DNA of 28,950 bases from UBA1412 sp964609795 (GCA_964609795.1 CAZSTC010000030.1:1-28950); one strand, 5' to 3'. Shown: positions 7,809-15,985, counted from the stretch's first letter. The notes: generated by a model not told the origin, from the sequence alone. A program made the numbers and translations.

Positions 7809-9929
7809 TCACTGCAGAGGGACGAAACCTTCGGACTTAACTTTCCATAACTCATTCTTTGGAAAGCCCGGGTTGACTCCTTTGGAGCCATCCCATCCGC
7901 CGCACATCATCCCAATAGCTGCAAGCAATCCGCCATTGGACGGAAAATACGGAAAGGGTCCCCCTGTAGCCAAACCATGTGGATCAAATTGGAAGCCCGG
8001 GGCCGAATGAAGGAGCATATCTACAGCCAACTCACTCTTTCCACTGCGTGCTGCAGCCATTGCCAACATCGGAAAATCCCACCCCCATGTATGATTGAAA
8101 TTCCATGTTGCACACACTTTTTCCAATGTATGGTTAAATATTTCGTGGTCAACCCCGTCTCCCGGCAACATTCCAAAAACGCCTATTAAAGCAGGGTGTT
8201 CAAAATTATAACCTGTCCACATTTGTTGGATATCCTCATGAGTCACGTACAAACCATCCTGTACAGGCAAAGGTGATAGTTTATTCAAAACTTGATCCCA
8301 ACGCTGTTCTGTCGGCAACCCCAAACGCTTTCTCCATTCCGAGGCTACTCGCAAACCGTATCTCCAATACCCCAATTCAAAAGTTGGATTCAGAGTGGTT
8401 CTGTTATCCGTATTTTCTGAAACGATATAAAGAGGCGGCCCCAAAACAAAGCGGTCTTTCTCAGGCTGGTAGCAAGCATAGTCAGCCATGAAATCAGCTG
8501 TACTAAAGACTATATCCTTCCACTTTTCCAATGTATTCTGACTGGGATGAAGCCTATAATCCATTTCTGCAAAATAAATTGGATGAGGTTGCTGCCAAAT
8601 TAAAGTTGCATGAATAGGATGAGGCCAGTCACGGTCTATATCTGCCGTGCACTTGGGCCATCGTGTCCCCTGATATCCTTGCGAAAGCGCCCTGGCCTGC
8701 GATGTCGGCAGGAACTGACGATATACTTTTAAATAGCGATCAAATAGAGGCCAACGATTCCACTGACCATAATGGACACCATGCCACCAAACCATTTCAA
8801 AATGATGACGACCAAACCAACCGTTGTTGACCAAACCACTTTCCTGCGGAGGTAATTTTCCGGCTTCATTTACGCGTAAAAGATATTGGGATAAAACGAC
8901 TCGTCTCTCCAATTCTTTCCAGCGTGAATCCGCACATTCCGAAAAATCGATAGCAGCTCCTGAATTCCAAAAAGCAGCCCAAGCTCTTTTACTTTGTTCA
9001 AAAAGAGCAGAAGCAGAAACCACACTATCGATGTTTTTATCAAGCTGAGAGAAAAAACAGGTAAATTCAAAAATCTCCTGCTCAGCGCTTGGAAGCAGAT
9101 AAAACCGATGCGATTCATTGTTTTGAGGAATTTGAATATCCGCCTCGTTCTCCCAATGAAGAGTCGAAACATAATTGACTCGATCCATCCTGCGAAATAT
9201 CTGGAGATGCCTATCTGCTTGTCTGCCCACAGATGACGAATGAGATTGAGGCTGATCATACGTGCCTACATAATCTGCGAATTGAGTTTGGTTTGGGTAA
9301 GGAAAATCCAAAAACACAGACAACCGTCCCTGCCGAATGAGGTCAGATTTAACGCGAACGCCTACAAGGTCCCGATCCGGATGGCAAGCCGTAAAAACCG
9401 TGACAGGTACCCCCTGCAACGAAAACTCACTCTGAATGATACCGGACCACAAATCGAGTTCTTGCCGGGCATTCTGTATATCTTCTTGCAATGCCTCCGT
9501 CCTATCCTCCTTCAATAGACGAAATCCAATTCTCCCCAAATTAAAACGGTGTGGATTAGCAGCCATCCAGGAAGAAATTTCCGGATGCTCCGGATCTGGA
9601 TAAAGATATGGGACCTGACGACCGAATGTCTCAATAACTGTCGGCTTATAATCTTCAAGCTTGCTTCCAGCAGGCATCGGAAAACTATGCCAGCTCCAAT
9701 CAGCCATTGTATTGAAAGGAAAAAAAGTCTGGAGGCCGGTGATATCCACTCCAAAGGCAAAACTACCATTTCCCACTTGAGCCGGGCTCTTGGGTAGCGT
9801 GGCGTGAATAACCACCTTGTGGCGATCTACTACAGCTTTGCGATCAATTTTGTCTGCCCGTACTTCAAATTCAAAGAAAAGGCAAAAGATCAAGCCGAGA
9901 GCAAGAAACCAAAAAAAATGTTTTTTCAT
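7809..9929 (-). CDS. Secreted six-hairpin (alpha/alpha)6-barrel glycoside hydrolase, family not settled
   Basis: A protein of 706 residues with a clear signal peptide, a hydrophobic core up to about residue 18 and cleavage near VRA-DK. The N-terminal half (about 40-300) has the beta-sandwich look of GH65/GH95-type enzymes, including QVGNGSFAFGVDITG at 51-65. The C-terminal half has the helical barrel, with NGWFGRHHFEMVWWHG (369-384), GYQGTRWPK (418-426), NPTFELGYWRYGL (514-526) and many Trp, His and acidic residues lining a presumed sugar cleft. E517 in NPTFE is a plausible catalytic acid, by analogy only. The exact family cannot be assigned without a profile search. It lies 10 bases downstream of the GH127-like gene, so the two form a transcription unit and probably act in turn on one exported polysaccharide or oligosaccharide. 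Confidence 0.72.
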   Translation of the reverse strand: MKKHFFWFLALGLIFCLFFEFEVRADKIDRKAVVDRHKVVIHATLPKSPAQVGNGSFAFGVDITGLQTFFPFNTMADWSWHSFPMPAGSKLEDYKPTVIETFGRQVPYLYPDPEHPEISSWMAANPHRFNLGRIGFRLLKEDRTEALQEDIQNARQELDLWSGIIQSEFSLQGVPVTVFTACHPDRDLVGVRVKSDLIRQGRLSVFLDFPYPNQTQFADYVGTYDQPQSHSSSVGRQADRHLQIFRRMDRVNYVSTLHWENEADIQIPQNNESHRFYLLPSAEQEIFEFTCFFSQLDKNIDSVVSASALFEQSKRAWAAFWNSGAAIDFSECADSRWKELERRVVLSQYLLRVNEAGKLPPQESGLVNNGWFGRHHFEMVWWHGVHYGQWNRWPLFDRYLKVYRQFLPTSQARALSQGYQGTRWPKCTADIDRDWPHPIHATLIWQQPHPIYFAEMDYRLHPSQNTLEKWKDIVFSTADFMADYACYQPEKDRFVLGPPLYIVSENTDNRTTLNPTFELGYWRYGLRVASEWRKRLGLPTEQRWDQVLNKLSPLPVQDGLYVTHEDIQQMWTGYNFEHPALIGVFGMLPGDGVDHEIFNHTLEKVCATWNFNHTWGWDFPMLAMAAARSGKSELAVDMLLHSAPGFQFDPHGLATGGPFPYFPSNGGLLAAIGMMCGGWDGSKGVNPGFPKNELWKVKSEGFVPLQ

Positions 9930-9939
9930 CTTTCGTGCT

Positions 9940-11955
9940 TTATTTAGAAGTTGTTGGGAAAGCAGATAGTCTTAACCTCGCTGCCCCCATAGGAATAAGC
10001 GTAATTTCATCGAGCCACTCTGCTCGAGGGCTATCTTCAGAGGGTAAGACACCGCATAAGCCATAGATATCCTTTCGCCAACTGGGCACAATTCTACCCT
10101 GCGCAGAGAACTCCATTGGTGAGTTTTCCAGGGTAAAAGGATTGTTATCCAGCGGCCACGGCTTTTTATGGAGCTTAATGGGACTGTTTGTTGCCAGAGC
10201 ATAGTTCCAGGGTGATTCCGGATAAATTTCATAAGAGGGCCAAGCGGAGGCATCAGCCCCCGGCTGCCATTTGGAGTCATTAATAGCCGTTTCTTTACTA
10301 TCTTTCTTCTCGTAACGCTCTTTAATTTTCAGAGAAAGTGTGAGTGGGCCATAATTCACGCTTACGCTGTTTTGATTAACTTGCCATGTGCGATAAGAGA
10401 TATTCATCGGAACCTGAAACTCCAAGGTATCCCCGTTTTTCCACTCTCTCTCAATCCTGATGTAGCTGGTGTCGGAATAGTCCCCTTTTACCCTTTTGCC
10501 GTTGATGCTAAGGATTGGCTTTTCAGACCATGTGGGAACCCGCAAATAAAGAGGAAATCTGACTGGCACTATTGAATGAAGAGAAAAACGAACAACCTCT
10601 TCAAAAGGATATTGAGTTTCTTCTTCCAGAGTAACTAAAACACCTTTACCAACACGCGCCTTGGTCGTGGAGGCACTGTAGAGTAAGACGGCCAACCCAT
10701 CATCGGGTGTCGCCATCACCTGGTGGTCTGAATAGTAAGGCCAGGCAAAGCCATGATTATGTTGGCAGCAGCGGCTGCTGAATGGATTCATCGCTAAAAA
10801 TGGACCACTGTTATCGATACCAGGATGATGGTTTTTTGAATCACTAATTACATGGTTGGGGCTAGTGATGTATCTTAAAGATTTGTAGTCAGGCATGAAG
10901 GCTGCCGGGTAACTGTTAAAAGCTACATCTTCGCAATTCTCGGCCCAAAGAGTATCTCCGGTGATTTGCATCATTATCTGGTCCGAGGCCATTTGCTCAG
11001 CAAAACCGCAGGTTTCAGTTCCCTGGCGCGGGTCAAAGAAACCAATGCGAGCATTTTCATCAGCTCCAAACATGCCGCCGGGGACTTGGCCAAAGGCCCT
11101 TCGAATTAGGCTGTATGCATTGTAGCTGGCTTTACACATCGCCTCTTCTCCTGTGAAGAGATACCAGGTCGCCGGCTCCCGAAAACATTGTGCAATATTT
11201 ACGTTATGCCAATTGGGGAGCTGGGAAGGCTTGGTCCAATCAGCCGTATTTACATGAATTTTTTCTGCCAGTTTCAGCAAGTTGCCATCTTGGGTCCGAT
11301 TATAAAGCCACACTACACTCCAGAGATTGTCACCGCCGCGACTATTTTCCCAATAGCTGGAGAGGAAGTCCTCATCAGGCACAGTGAGCAAATAGTTACA
11401 ATAGGCACTCATAAACGGGATAATGCGAGGGTCATGGGTGTATTCATAGTGATTTTGCATTATCCAAAGAACTATCATGTTGGGCCAGAAATCTTGCTTT
11501 CCGGAATACTTGGGGCCAAAATTTCCGTCTTCTCGCTGACTTCCCAAAATTGCATCAATCCAAAAAAGAGCCTCTTGATGCATACTCTCATCTTTCATGA
11601 TATAAGAGAGAGCTGCATAGCCTCTCAGCCAATAAGGGACTTCCTCCCAACCCCATTTCCCTCCGGACTTGAGCCATGCATTTTCATCGCGCTGGAGCCA
11701 TGCACTGATCTCGCTCAGGTGTCCAACGAGACCCTCTCGCTGGAGCTCGAGTTGTTTTCTAAGCCATCCATCTGGAACGATGCTCCCGGTTGGCAGCTTA
11801 ATAAGCCTCTGAGGCTGAAGAGGACTCTGGTTGCTGATGTAGTATGAATTGAGAGAATTCGTAGATATATTTCTTACCCCTGTTATATTCATTTCTTTTG
11901 CCGCTATGGAAAAAGAAAATACAAAAAAGACCAGGATTATATGCAATTTTTTCAT
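9940..11955 (-). CDS. Secreted GH127-like (DUF1680) beta-L-arabinofuranosidase-type glycosidase
   Basis: A protein of 671 residues with an N-terminal signal peptide ending near IAAKE. The body matches the DUF1680/GH127 group: LPTGSIVPDGWLRKQL at 54-69, EVPYWLRGY at 105-113, GMFGADE at 294-300, DPRQGTETC at 308-316 and SRCCQHN at 394-400. E314, C316, C396 and C397 correspond in pattern to the zinc-binding Glu-x-Cys and Cys-Cys of the characterised bifidobacterial enzyme, in which one of the paired cysteines is the nucleophile. The paired Cys are followed by QHN instead of the more common PxN. A C-terminal beta-domain follows from about residue 430. Likely substrates are L-arabinofuranosyl or related deoxy-sugar decorations of plant or algal polysaccharides. 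It is the first gene of a two-gene unit. Confidence 0.82.
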   Translation of the reverse strand: MKKLHIILVFFVFSFSIAAKEMNITGVRNISTNSLNSYYISNQSPLQPQRLIKLPTGSIVPDGWLRKQLELQREGLVGHLSEISAWLQRDENAWLKSGGKWGWEEVPYWLRGYAALSYIMKDESMHQEALFWIDAILGSQREDGNFGPKYSGKQDFWPNMIVLWIMQNHYEYTHDPRIIPFMSAYCNYLLTVPDEDFLSSYWENSRGGDNLWSVVWLYNRTQDGNLLKLAEKIHVNTADWTKPSQLPNWHNVNIAQCFREPATWYLFTGEEAMCKASYNAYSLIRRAFGQVPGGMFGADENARIGFFDPRQGTETCGFAEQMASDQIMMQITGDTLWAENCEDVAFNSYPAAFMPDYKSLRYITSPNHVISDSKNHHPGIDNSGPFLAMNPFSSRCCQHNHGFAWPYYSDHQVMATPDDGLAVLLYSASTTKARVGKGVLVTLEEETQYPFEEVVRFSLHSIVPVRFPLYLRVPTWSEKPILSINGKRVKGDYSDTSYIRIEREWKNGDTLEFQVPMNISYRTWQVNQNSVSVNYGPLTLSLKIKERYEKKDSKETAINDSKWQPGADASAWPSYEIYPESPWNYALATNSPIKLHKKPWPLDNNPFTLENSPMEFSAQGRIVPSWRKDIYGLCGVLPSEDSPRAEWLDEITLIPMGAARLRLSAFPTTSK

Positions 11956-12059
11956 CAGATTTATTATACTTTTTAGCTTTATTAACCTATTGGTAAAAAG
12001 ATTCTTAAAGCAATCCTACGCTCGGCTGGGAGTCTATATCAATTACTATTGTAATTCAA

Positions 12060-12087
12060 CCTATATTTCTAATATTTTGAGTCTCAA
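12060..12087 (-). promoter_or_regulatory. Possible promoter of the two-gene glycosidase unit
   Basis: On the minus strand, TTGAGA (12087-12082) and TATAGG (12065-12060) are 16 bases apart, which would give a leader of about 100 bases before ATG 11955. An alternative, TTGAAT-15-TATAGA, begins at the -10 element. A bare TATAAT lies 7 bases before the start codon without a matching -35. Confidence 0.35.
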
Positions 12088-12156
12088 GAAGATTCGAAAT
12101 TAGGGAGAAACAATTGGAAGCAAACAATGCTTTTTATTAGAAGCCGAAAAAAGGGG

Positions 12157-12176
12157 CTGGAAAACAGAACGTCCAG
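12157..12176. terminator. Small hairpin with T-runs on both strands, possible bidirectional terminator
   Basis: CTGGA pairs with TCCAG around a 10-base loop. On the minus strand, downstream of rpe, it is followed by CCCC and six T. On the plus strand it is followed by GGA and nine T. The stem is only five base pairs, so termination would be weak unless the flanking bases contribute. It lies about 95 bases beyond the rpe stop. Confidence 0.35.
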
Positions 12177-12270
12177 GGATTTTTTTTTATAAACACGTTT
12201 ATCAGTGCTAGAGCTTGGTATCACTCCCCGACTTCATAAACACTGTGGGCTTTTCCCCTGGAATTCTAGA

Positions 12271-12942
12271 TCACATCTGGCGCATGGCCGCCTGTGTTGC
12301 ATTTTTTCTCATTCTATCAATGGCTCTCCTATAGGAGCGAGAATGAAAAATAGTGGTACCGCTGACAATGGTATCAGCTCCCATCCGTGCGCACTCTTTT
12401 ACAGTTTCGAAATTGATGCCTCCGTCGACTTCCAAATGAAGTTTTTTCCCTCTTTGCTTACGCCATTTGTCAGCCAAACCAATTTTTTCAACAGTACCTT
12501 CAATAAATGACTGGCCGCCGTACCCCGGATTAACACTCATGACCAGAAACAAATCCACAACATTAAGGAAGGGTTCCACCACAGCAAACGGAGTCGGTGG
12601 ATTTATAGAAATGCCGGCCGAACGCTTTTCAGCGTGGATGCTCTTTATTAAATCCATTGCACGCTCTCCGAGTTCAGCATGAACGGTAATGTTATCGGCC
12701 CCTGCTTTTATAAAATGAGGAAGCAAGATTTCAGGTTTGGAGCACATGAGATGCACATCACACGGTAAATGAGTGTGCTGTTTAATCATTTTGAGAAAAT
12801 CCGGTCCAAAGGAGAGGTTCTGAACAAAATGCCCATCCATGATGTCCAGATGAATCCAATCTGCTCCGGCTCGAGTAATCCTCTTGATCTCACTCTCAAG
12901 CTTTCCCAGGTTGGCTGCTAATAGTGAAGGAGCTATAATCAT
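12271..12942 (-). CDS. rpe: Ribulose-phosphate 3-epimerase
   Basis: A protein of 223 residues, standard length. It interconverts ribulose 5-phosphate and xylulose 5-phosphate in the cytoplasmic pentose-phosphate pathway. The metal and catalytic residues are in place: H31 and D33 in HLDIMDG, H64 in VHLM, and D173 in EVDGGI, with the phosphate-binding loop MSVNPGYGGQSF at 135-146. It is the last gene of the trpS - zinc-ribbon - rnc - rpe unit, with a 10-base gap from rnc. Unusually, it sits across a divergent promoter region from rpiB, another pentose-phosphate isomerase. Confidence 0.97.
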   Translation of the reverse strand: MIIAPSLLAANLGKLESEIKRITRAGADWIHLDIMDGHFVQNLSFGPDFLKMIKQHTHLPCDVHLMCSKPEILLPHFIKAGADNITVHAELGERAMDLIKSIHAEKRSAGISINPPTPFAVVEPFLNVVDLFLVMSVNPGYGGQSFIEGTVEKIGLADKWRKQRGKKLHLEVDGGINFETVKECARMGADTIVSGTTIFHSRSYRRAIDRMRKNATQAAMRQM

Positions 12943-12952
12943 AGTGATTATT

Positions 12953-13654
12953 TTAGGTTTCAGTTTTTAGTTTTTCTAAGACGAGCCGGGCACAATTAAA
13001 CTCTGCTGACTGCCTACGACTCCCTAAGGCTCGAGCCATTTCTTGTCCCCCTATCAAAAGACGACACTCAAATATCGGTTTATGTGCAGGTCCGGATGTC
13101 TCCATGAGTTCATAAACCGGAAGGGGAATCCCCCTACCCACCAACAACTCCTGCAGCTCGCCTTTAGGGTTGTCCTCTATCTGGTGATCGAAAGGGGTCT
13201 CTTCGATTGCATCATATAAAAGCCGATGAATGCAGCCACAAACCGTTTCAAAATCACTTTCCAGAAAAATAGCACCAAAAATAGCTTCCATTGCATTGCC
13301 TACGGATGAAGCTCGTGCACGCCCCCCAGTCTGCTCCTCACTTTTAGATATTGTCAGATACTCTCCCAGAGAGACAGAAGACCCCAGCCGAACCATGCAA
13401 GCACGGCTTATCAAATGTGCTCGTGCTTTTGACAGAAGTCCTTCTGTAAGGTCCGGAAATTTTTGATAGAGTATTTTGGAAATGGATAGATTCAAAACCG
13501 AGTCACCTAAAAATTCTAACCTCTCGTTGCTTTCAAAAGAGGCCATACCAGACTCCTGAATTTTTGACGGATGCAATAGAGCTTTAGCCAAGTTTTCTAT
13601 GTTTTTAAACTTGTAACCAAGCTTTTCCTCAAGCATTTTTAAATCACACGCCAT
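12953..13654 (-). CDS. rnc: Ribonuclease III
   Basis: A protein of 233 residues. The N-terminal RNase III domain holds the signature NERLEFLGDSVL (residues 43-54) with catalytic E47 and D51, and GNAMEAIFGAIF with E123. The residue equivalent to Asp114 of E. coli is Asn here (N120), a substitution also seen in other bacterial RNase III proteins. A double-stranded RNA-binding domain occupies about residues 160-230 (NPKGELQELL to AARLVLEKL-like helix). It cleaves rRNA precursors and structured mRNAs. An 8-bp hairpin lies 20 bases before its start codon, where autoregulatory cleavage sites of rnc are found in some bacteria. Confidence 0.96.
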   Translation of the reverse strand: MACDLKMLEEKLGYKFKNIENLAKALLHPSKIQESGMASFESNERLEFLGDSVLNLSISKILYQKFPDLTEGLLSKARAHLISRACMVRLGSSVSLGEYLTISKSEEQTGGRARASSVGNAMEAIFGAIFLESDFETVCGCIHRLLYDAIEETPFDHQIEDNPKGELQELLVGRGIPLPVYELMETSGPAHKPIFECRLLIGGQEMARALGSRRQSAEFNCARLVLEKLKTET

Positions 13655-13673
13655 GGGACTAATTTCTTCTGGT

Positions 13674-13699
13674 AGTGAGCCGGAATATGCAGGCTCACT
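13674..13699 (-). promoter_or_regulatory. Perfect 8-bp hairpin in the rnc leader
   Basis: AGTGAGCC pairs exactly with GGCTCACT around a 10-base loop. It lies between the stop of the zinc-ribbon gene (13714) and the rnc start (13654). On the minus strand no T-run follows, so it is not an ordinary terminator. It could be an mRNA processing or stability element, but the stem is short for RNase III. Confidence 0.4.
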
Positions 13700-13713
13700 T
13701 AATTCTAATTTGA

Positions 13714-14289
13714 CTAATAGCCTGGCAATTCTTGTGCCTCGGTTTGAGTAAATGCGGCTTTGGGTAATACTTCGTCCTCCAAATCCAAACCCTTTTCTAA
13801 TATATCACAGACTTCACGTTGCACATCTTCCAACTGATTTATCTCCAGTCTCGGATCCTCTATCGCAAAAACATCGCCCGTCTTGGAATGCTCATAAATC
13901 GTGAACCTGCTGTCATTTTTGTAATATACGTCCTTTGCTTTTAAAACACGTTTTCGCTCCAACATGACGGCCAGGATGTACATAACCTTGACATAACGAG
14001 GATCATTTAATTCCACTATTTTGCGCAGAACCTCTTCAACCTCATCACGCTCCAAAACTTTATTCTGCAAGGATGGCGCGGAGGGCTGAAACACTCCTTG
14101 CCATTGGGATACAAACGGCCCTTTATCTTCTGAACTCGGAGAGTTGGATTTACAATTCATGCAAACATCCTCTCTCCAATAACTCCCGTCAGCTTGAATA
14201 AAAAGGGTTGTCTGATAAGCCTGCTTTTCAAGAAAGCCGTTCTGACAGCGGGAGCAAAGACGAGAGCGAGTTTGAATATTCCAATTCAT
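13714..14289 (-). CDS. Uncharacterised zinc-ribbon protein
   Basis: A protein of 191 residues from ATG 14289. The open frame continues upstream inside trpS, but that part is out-of-frame shadow, and this ATG sits 2 bases after the trpS stop. Two CxxC pairs (C12/C15 in LCSRC and C43/C46 in VCMNC) form a likely N-terminal zinc ribbon. A helical middle has YILAVMLERKRVL (104-116). It is followed by YEHSKTGDVFAIEDPRLEINQLEDVQREV (132-160, written here as pieces of a conserved-looking block) and an acidic tail. The layout resembles uncharacterised proteins of PVC bacteria and relatives. The function is unknown. Its place between trpS and rnc suggests a housekeeping role linked to RNA or translation, which is inference. 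Confidence 0.75.
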   Translation of the reverse strand: MNWNIQTRSRLCSRCQNGFLEKQAYQTTLFIQADGSYWREDVCMNCKSNSPSSEDKGPFVSQWQGVFQPSAPSLQNKVLERDEVEEVLRKIVELNDPRYVKVMYILAVMLERKRVLKAKDVYYKNDSRFTIYEHSKTGDVFAIEDPRLEINQLEDVQREVCDILEKGLDLEDEVLPKAAFTQTEAQELPGY

Positions 14290-14291
14290 CT

Positions 14292-15296
14292 TTAAATGGG
14301 CCCAAGTCCCGATGCCTTTCTCACACGATCTAAAACGACGGCAGCAACAGTCCTGGCCTTTCCTGATGCTTCTCTTAAAGATTGCCGAACGTAGTCTAAA
14401 TTTGCTACAAGTTCTGCCCTTCGTTTGCGAGCAGGTTCGAAATAATTCCAATAAATTTCAAAAAGGGCCTTTTTCAAATCTCCATATCCTAAGCCCCCTG
14501 CTCTAAGCCGATCTTCATATTCTTGAGCAACAGACGGCTCCGCCATCAGCTTAATCAGTATAATGGCGCTATTCTTGTCAGCGTCCGGCTTGGGCTCGGA
14601 AGGTGACCGGCTATCCATTTGAATTCCCATTATCCGCTTGCGAATGCTTTTTTCCTCACCAAAGATACTGATCGTATTATTGTAGCTTTTGCTCATTTTT
14701 TGCCCGTCAACCCCGGGAATAACCGCCACTGATTCTTGAATCTGCGGCTCTGGAATCACTAAAGTCTGCCCATAGGTGTTGTTGAATTTAATGGCGATAT
14801 CACGAGTAACCTCCACATGCTGTTTTTGGTCTTTACCCACCGGCACGATATTAGTCTCATACAAAAGAATATCTGCCGCCATCAGAAGCGGATAGCTAAA
14901 AAGAGCATGGTTAGCCTCAACCCCTCTTGATATTTTATCCTTATAGCTGTGACAACGCTCCAATAAACCCATTGGCGCCATAGGAGAAAGAATCCATGTT
15001 AGTTCAGTTACTTCCGGGACTTCGCTCTGGCGGAAAAACACGCATTTTTCAGGGTCCAATCCACAAGCCATAAAATCCAAAGCGACATTCAAAACATTTT
15101 CCAAGCGCGCTTTCGGGTCAAACAAGGCAGTCATGGAATGCAAATCAGCAATAAAATAGAATGCCTCTCCCTGTGTTTGTAAATTAATAGCCGGACGCAT
15201 CGCACCAAAATAATTTCCAAGGTGAAGCGTTCCTGTAGGCTGTATCCCTGTCAGTATTCTCATACGCGAGGTCATCCTAGCAAAGTTCAAATTCAT
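14292..15296 (-). CDS. trpS: Tryptophanyl-tRNA synthetase
   Basis: A protein of 334 residues, class I aminoacyl-tRNA synthetase. The HIGH-like motif HLGN is at residues 25-28, and the KMSKS loop GQKMSKS ends at residue 204. The specificity-pocket region includes the block MAADILLYETNIVPVGKDQKQH, split here around residues 139-160. It charges tRNA-Trp. The start is uncertain: ATG 15296 has a GGTGA about 9 bases upstream, whereas ATG 15275 or ATG 15263 would begin nearer the conserved ILTGIQPTG strand. It is the first gene of the minus-strand unit and is divergent from the phosphatase operon. Confidence 0.97.
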   Translation of the reverse strand: MNLNFARMTSRMRILTGIQPTGTLHLGNYFGAMRPAINLQTQGEAFYFIADLHSMTALFDPKARLENVLNVALDFMACGLDPEKCVFFRQSEVPEVTELTWILSPMAPMGLLERCHSYKDKISRGVEANHALFSYPLLMAADILLYETNIVPVGKDQKQHVEVTRDIAIKFNNTYGQTLVIPEPQIQESVAVIPGVDGQKMSKSYNNTISIFGEEKSIRKRIMGIQMDSRSPSEPKPDADKNSAIILIKLMAEPSVAQEYEDRLRAGGLGYGDLKKALFEIYWNYFEPARKRRAELVANLDYVRQSLREASGKARTVAAVVLDRVRKASGLGPI

Positions 15297-15538
15297 TTGG
15301 AATCACCCATTTTAAATTTTCAAAATTTACCTTTGACTGATAAAAAAAAACTGCTATACTTCCTCTCGTTCAAGGGAAATTCCGTGGATTTCCTGAAAAT
15401 CCCACAACGTTCTCTTGTTCGGCTGACTATCAGCCAGTAGTCGAGCAATGGCTTTTACGGTAAAGGTTGTTGCCCCGCCTCAAAACCAGAAGGTTTGCGC
15501 ATAATGTTTCTTCTGGCCCACAAGTGTTGAAAATCAAA
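15297..15538. other. Divergent regulatory region and leader between trpS and the phosphatase operon
   Basis: About 240 bases holding the plus-strand promoter at 15333-15360 and a leader of about 170 bases. The leader contains a perfect 6-bp hairpin (15421-15435, GGCTGA/TCAGCC with a CTA loop). It also contains an 18-codon open frame (ATG 15448 to TAA 15504) with no clear ribosome binding site. No riboswitch family was recognised. A convincing minus-strand promoter for trpS was not found. Confidence 0.45.
15333..15360 (+). promoter_or_regulatory. Strong sigma-70-type promoter of the ptp-rpiB/glyA-rho-kor-ileS-folC operon
   Basis: TTGACT (15333-15338) and TATACT (15355-15360) are separated by 16 bases that include a run of nine A. 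Each hexamer differs from consensus at one position. Transcription would start near 15367. Confidence 0.65.
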
Positions 15539-15985
15539 GTGAAAACAATCCTTTTTGTTTGCACGGGAAATATTTGCAGAAGCCCAATGGCAGAGGAACT
15601 TTTCAGAATGGAAGCATCTGACCTGAAAGGGATTGTCGCGGAGTCAGCTGGTATTTCAACGGAAAACGGTTTCCCTCCAAGCATGAACGCTGTTTTAGCC
15701 ATGTTGGAACTTGAACGGGACATATCCCAGCACAGAAGCGCTCAAATGAACGAAAAAAAAGTTTGCCAAGCAGACTTGATTTTTACAATGACTTCTGCTC
15801 ACCTACAGATAGCTCAAGGGCGTTATCCTGCGGCGGCCTCAAAAATGCTGATGCTTAAACCCGGGTGCGATATCTTTGACCCTTATGGTGCCGATCTAGA
15901 TATATACCGCCGTTGTCGCGACCAAATCCGAGAGAGCATCCGAGAGAGACTACCCGTCCTAATAGAACTTTTAAAGAAAAAATGA
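15539..15985 (+). CDS. Low-molecular-weight protein phosphatase (tyrosine-type by its active site)
   Basis: A protein of 148 residues from GTG 15539, which aligns with the normal start of the family. An in-frame TTG at 15467 and a GTG at 15524 are alternatives. The phosphate-binding loop is C8-TGNIC-R14-S, the CX5R motif, and the general acid lies in DPYG (D114). The position that is Thr in the protein-arginine phosphatase YwlE (CTGNTCRS) is Ile here, as in LMW tyrosine phosphatases. This favours phosphotyrosine over phosphoarginine. The stop overlaps the next start as ATGA. The neighbour order phosphatase - rpiB - glyA also occurs in Bacillus (ywlE, ywlF, glyA), so the linkage is old. Confidence 0.88.
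   Translation: MKTILFVCTGNICRSPMAEELFRMEASDLKGIVAESAGISTENGFPPSMNAVLAMLELERDISQHRSAQMNEKKVCQADLIFTMTSAHLQIAQGRYPAAASKMLMLKPGCDIFDPYGADLDIYRRCRDQIRESIRERLPVLIELLKKK

Larger units (their letters stand above)
11956..12270. other. Intergenic region between the glycosidase unit and rpe
   Basis: About 315 bases that hold the putative glycosidase promoter and a small bidirectional hairpin, both listed separately. It is AT-rich, with an ATAAAC/GTTTAT palindrome at 12188-12201 beside a run of T. No open frame here has a ribosome binding site or a recognisable product. Confidence 0.5.

Noticed and set aside
11188..11847. 219-codon open frame antisense to the GH127-like gene
   Set aside because: It lies wholly inside a gene whose conserved zinc/nucleophile motifs are clear, and its own translation has no recognisable features.
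12188..12201. ATAAAC/GTTTAT palindrome next to a T-run as an intrinsic terminator
   Set aside because: The T-run is on the wrong side for the plus strand, the minus strand reads into A rather than T, and the stem has almost no loop and no GC.
13714..14451. Longer version of the zinc-ribbon gene, starting inside trpS
   Set aside because: The extra 54 residues are the trpS coding sequence read in another frame (Arg/Cys-rich nonsense), and ATG 14289, 2 bases after the trpS stop, gives a normal coupled start.
15913..15981. Upstream extension of the RpiB-GlyA frame
   Set aside because: These 23 residues overlap the phosphatase gene out of frame. The ATGA overlap at 15982 is the expected coupled start.
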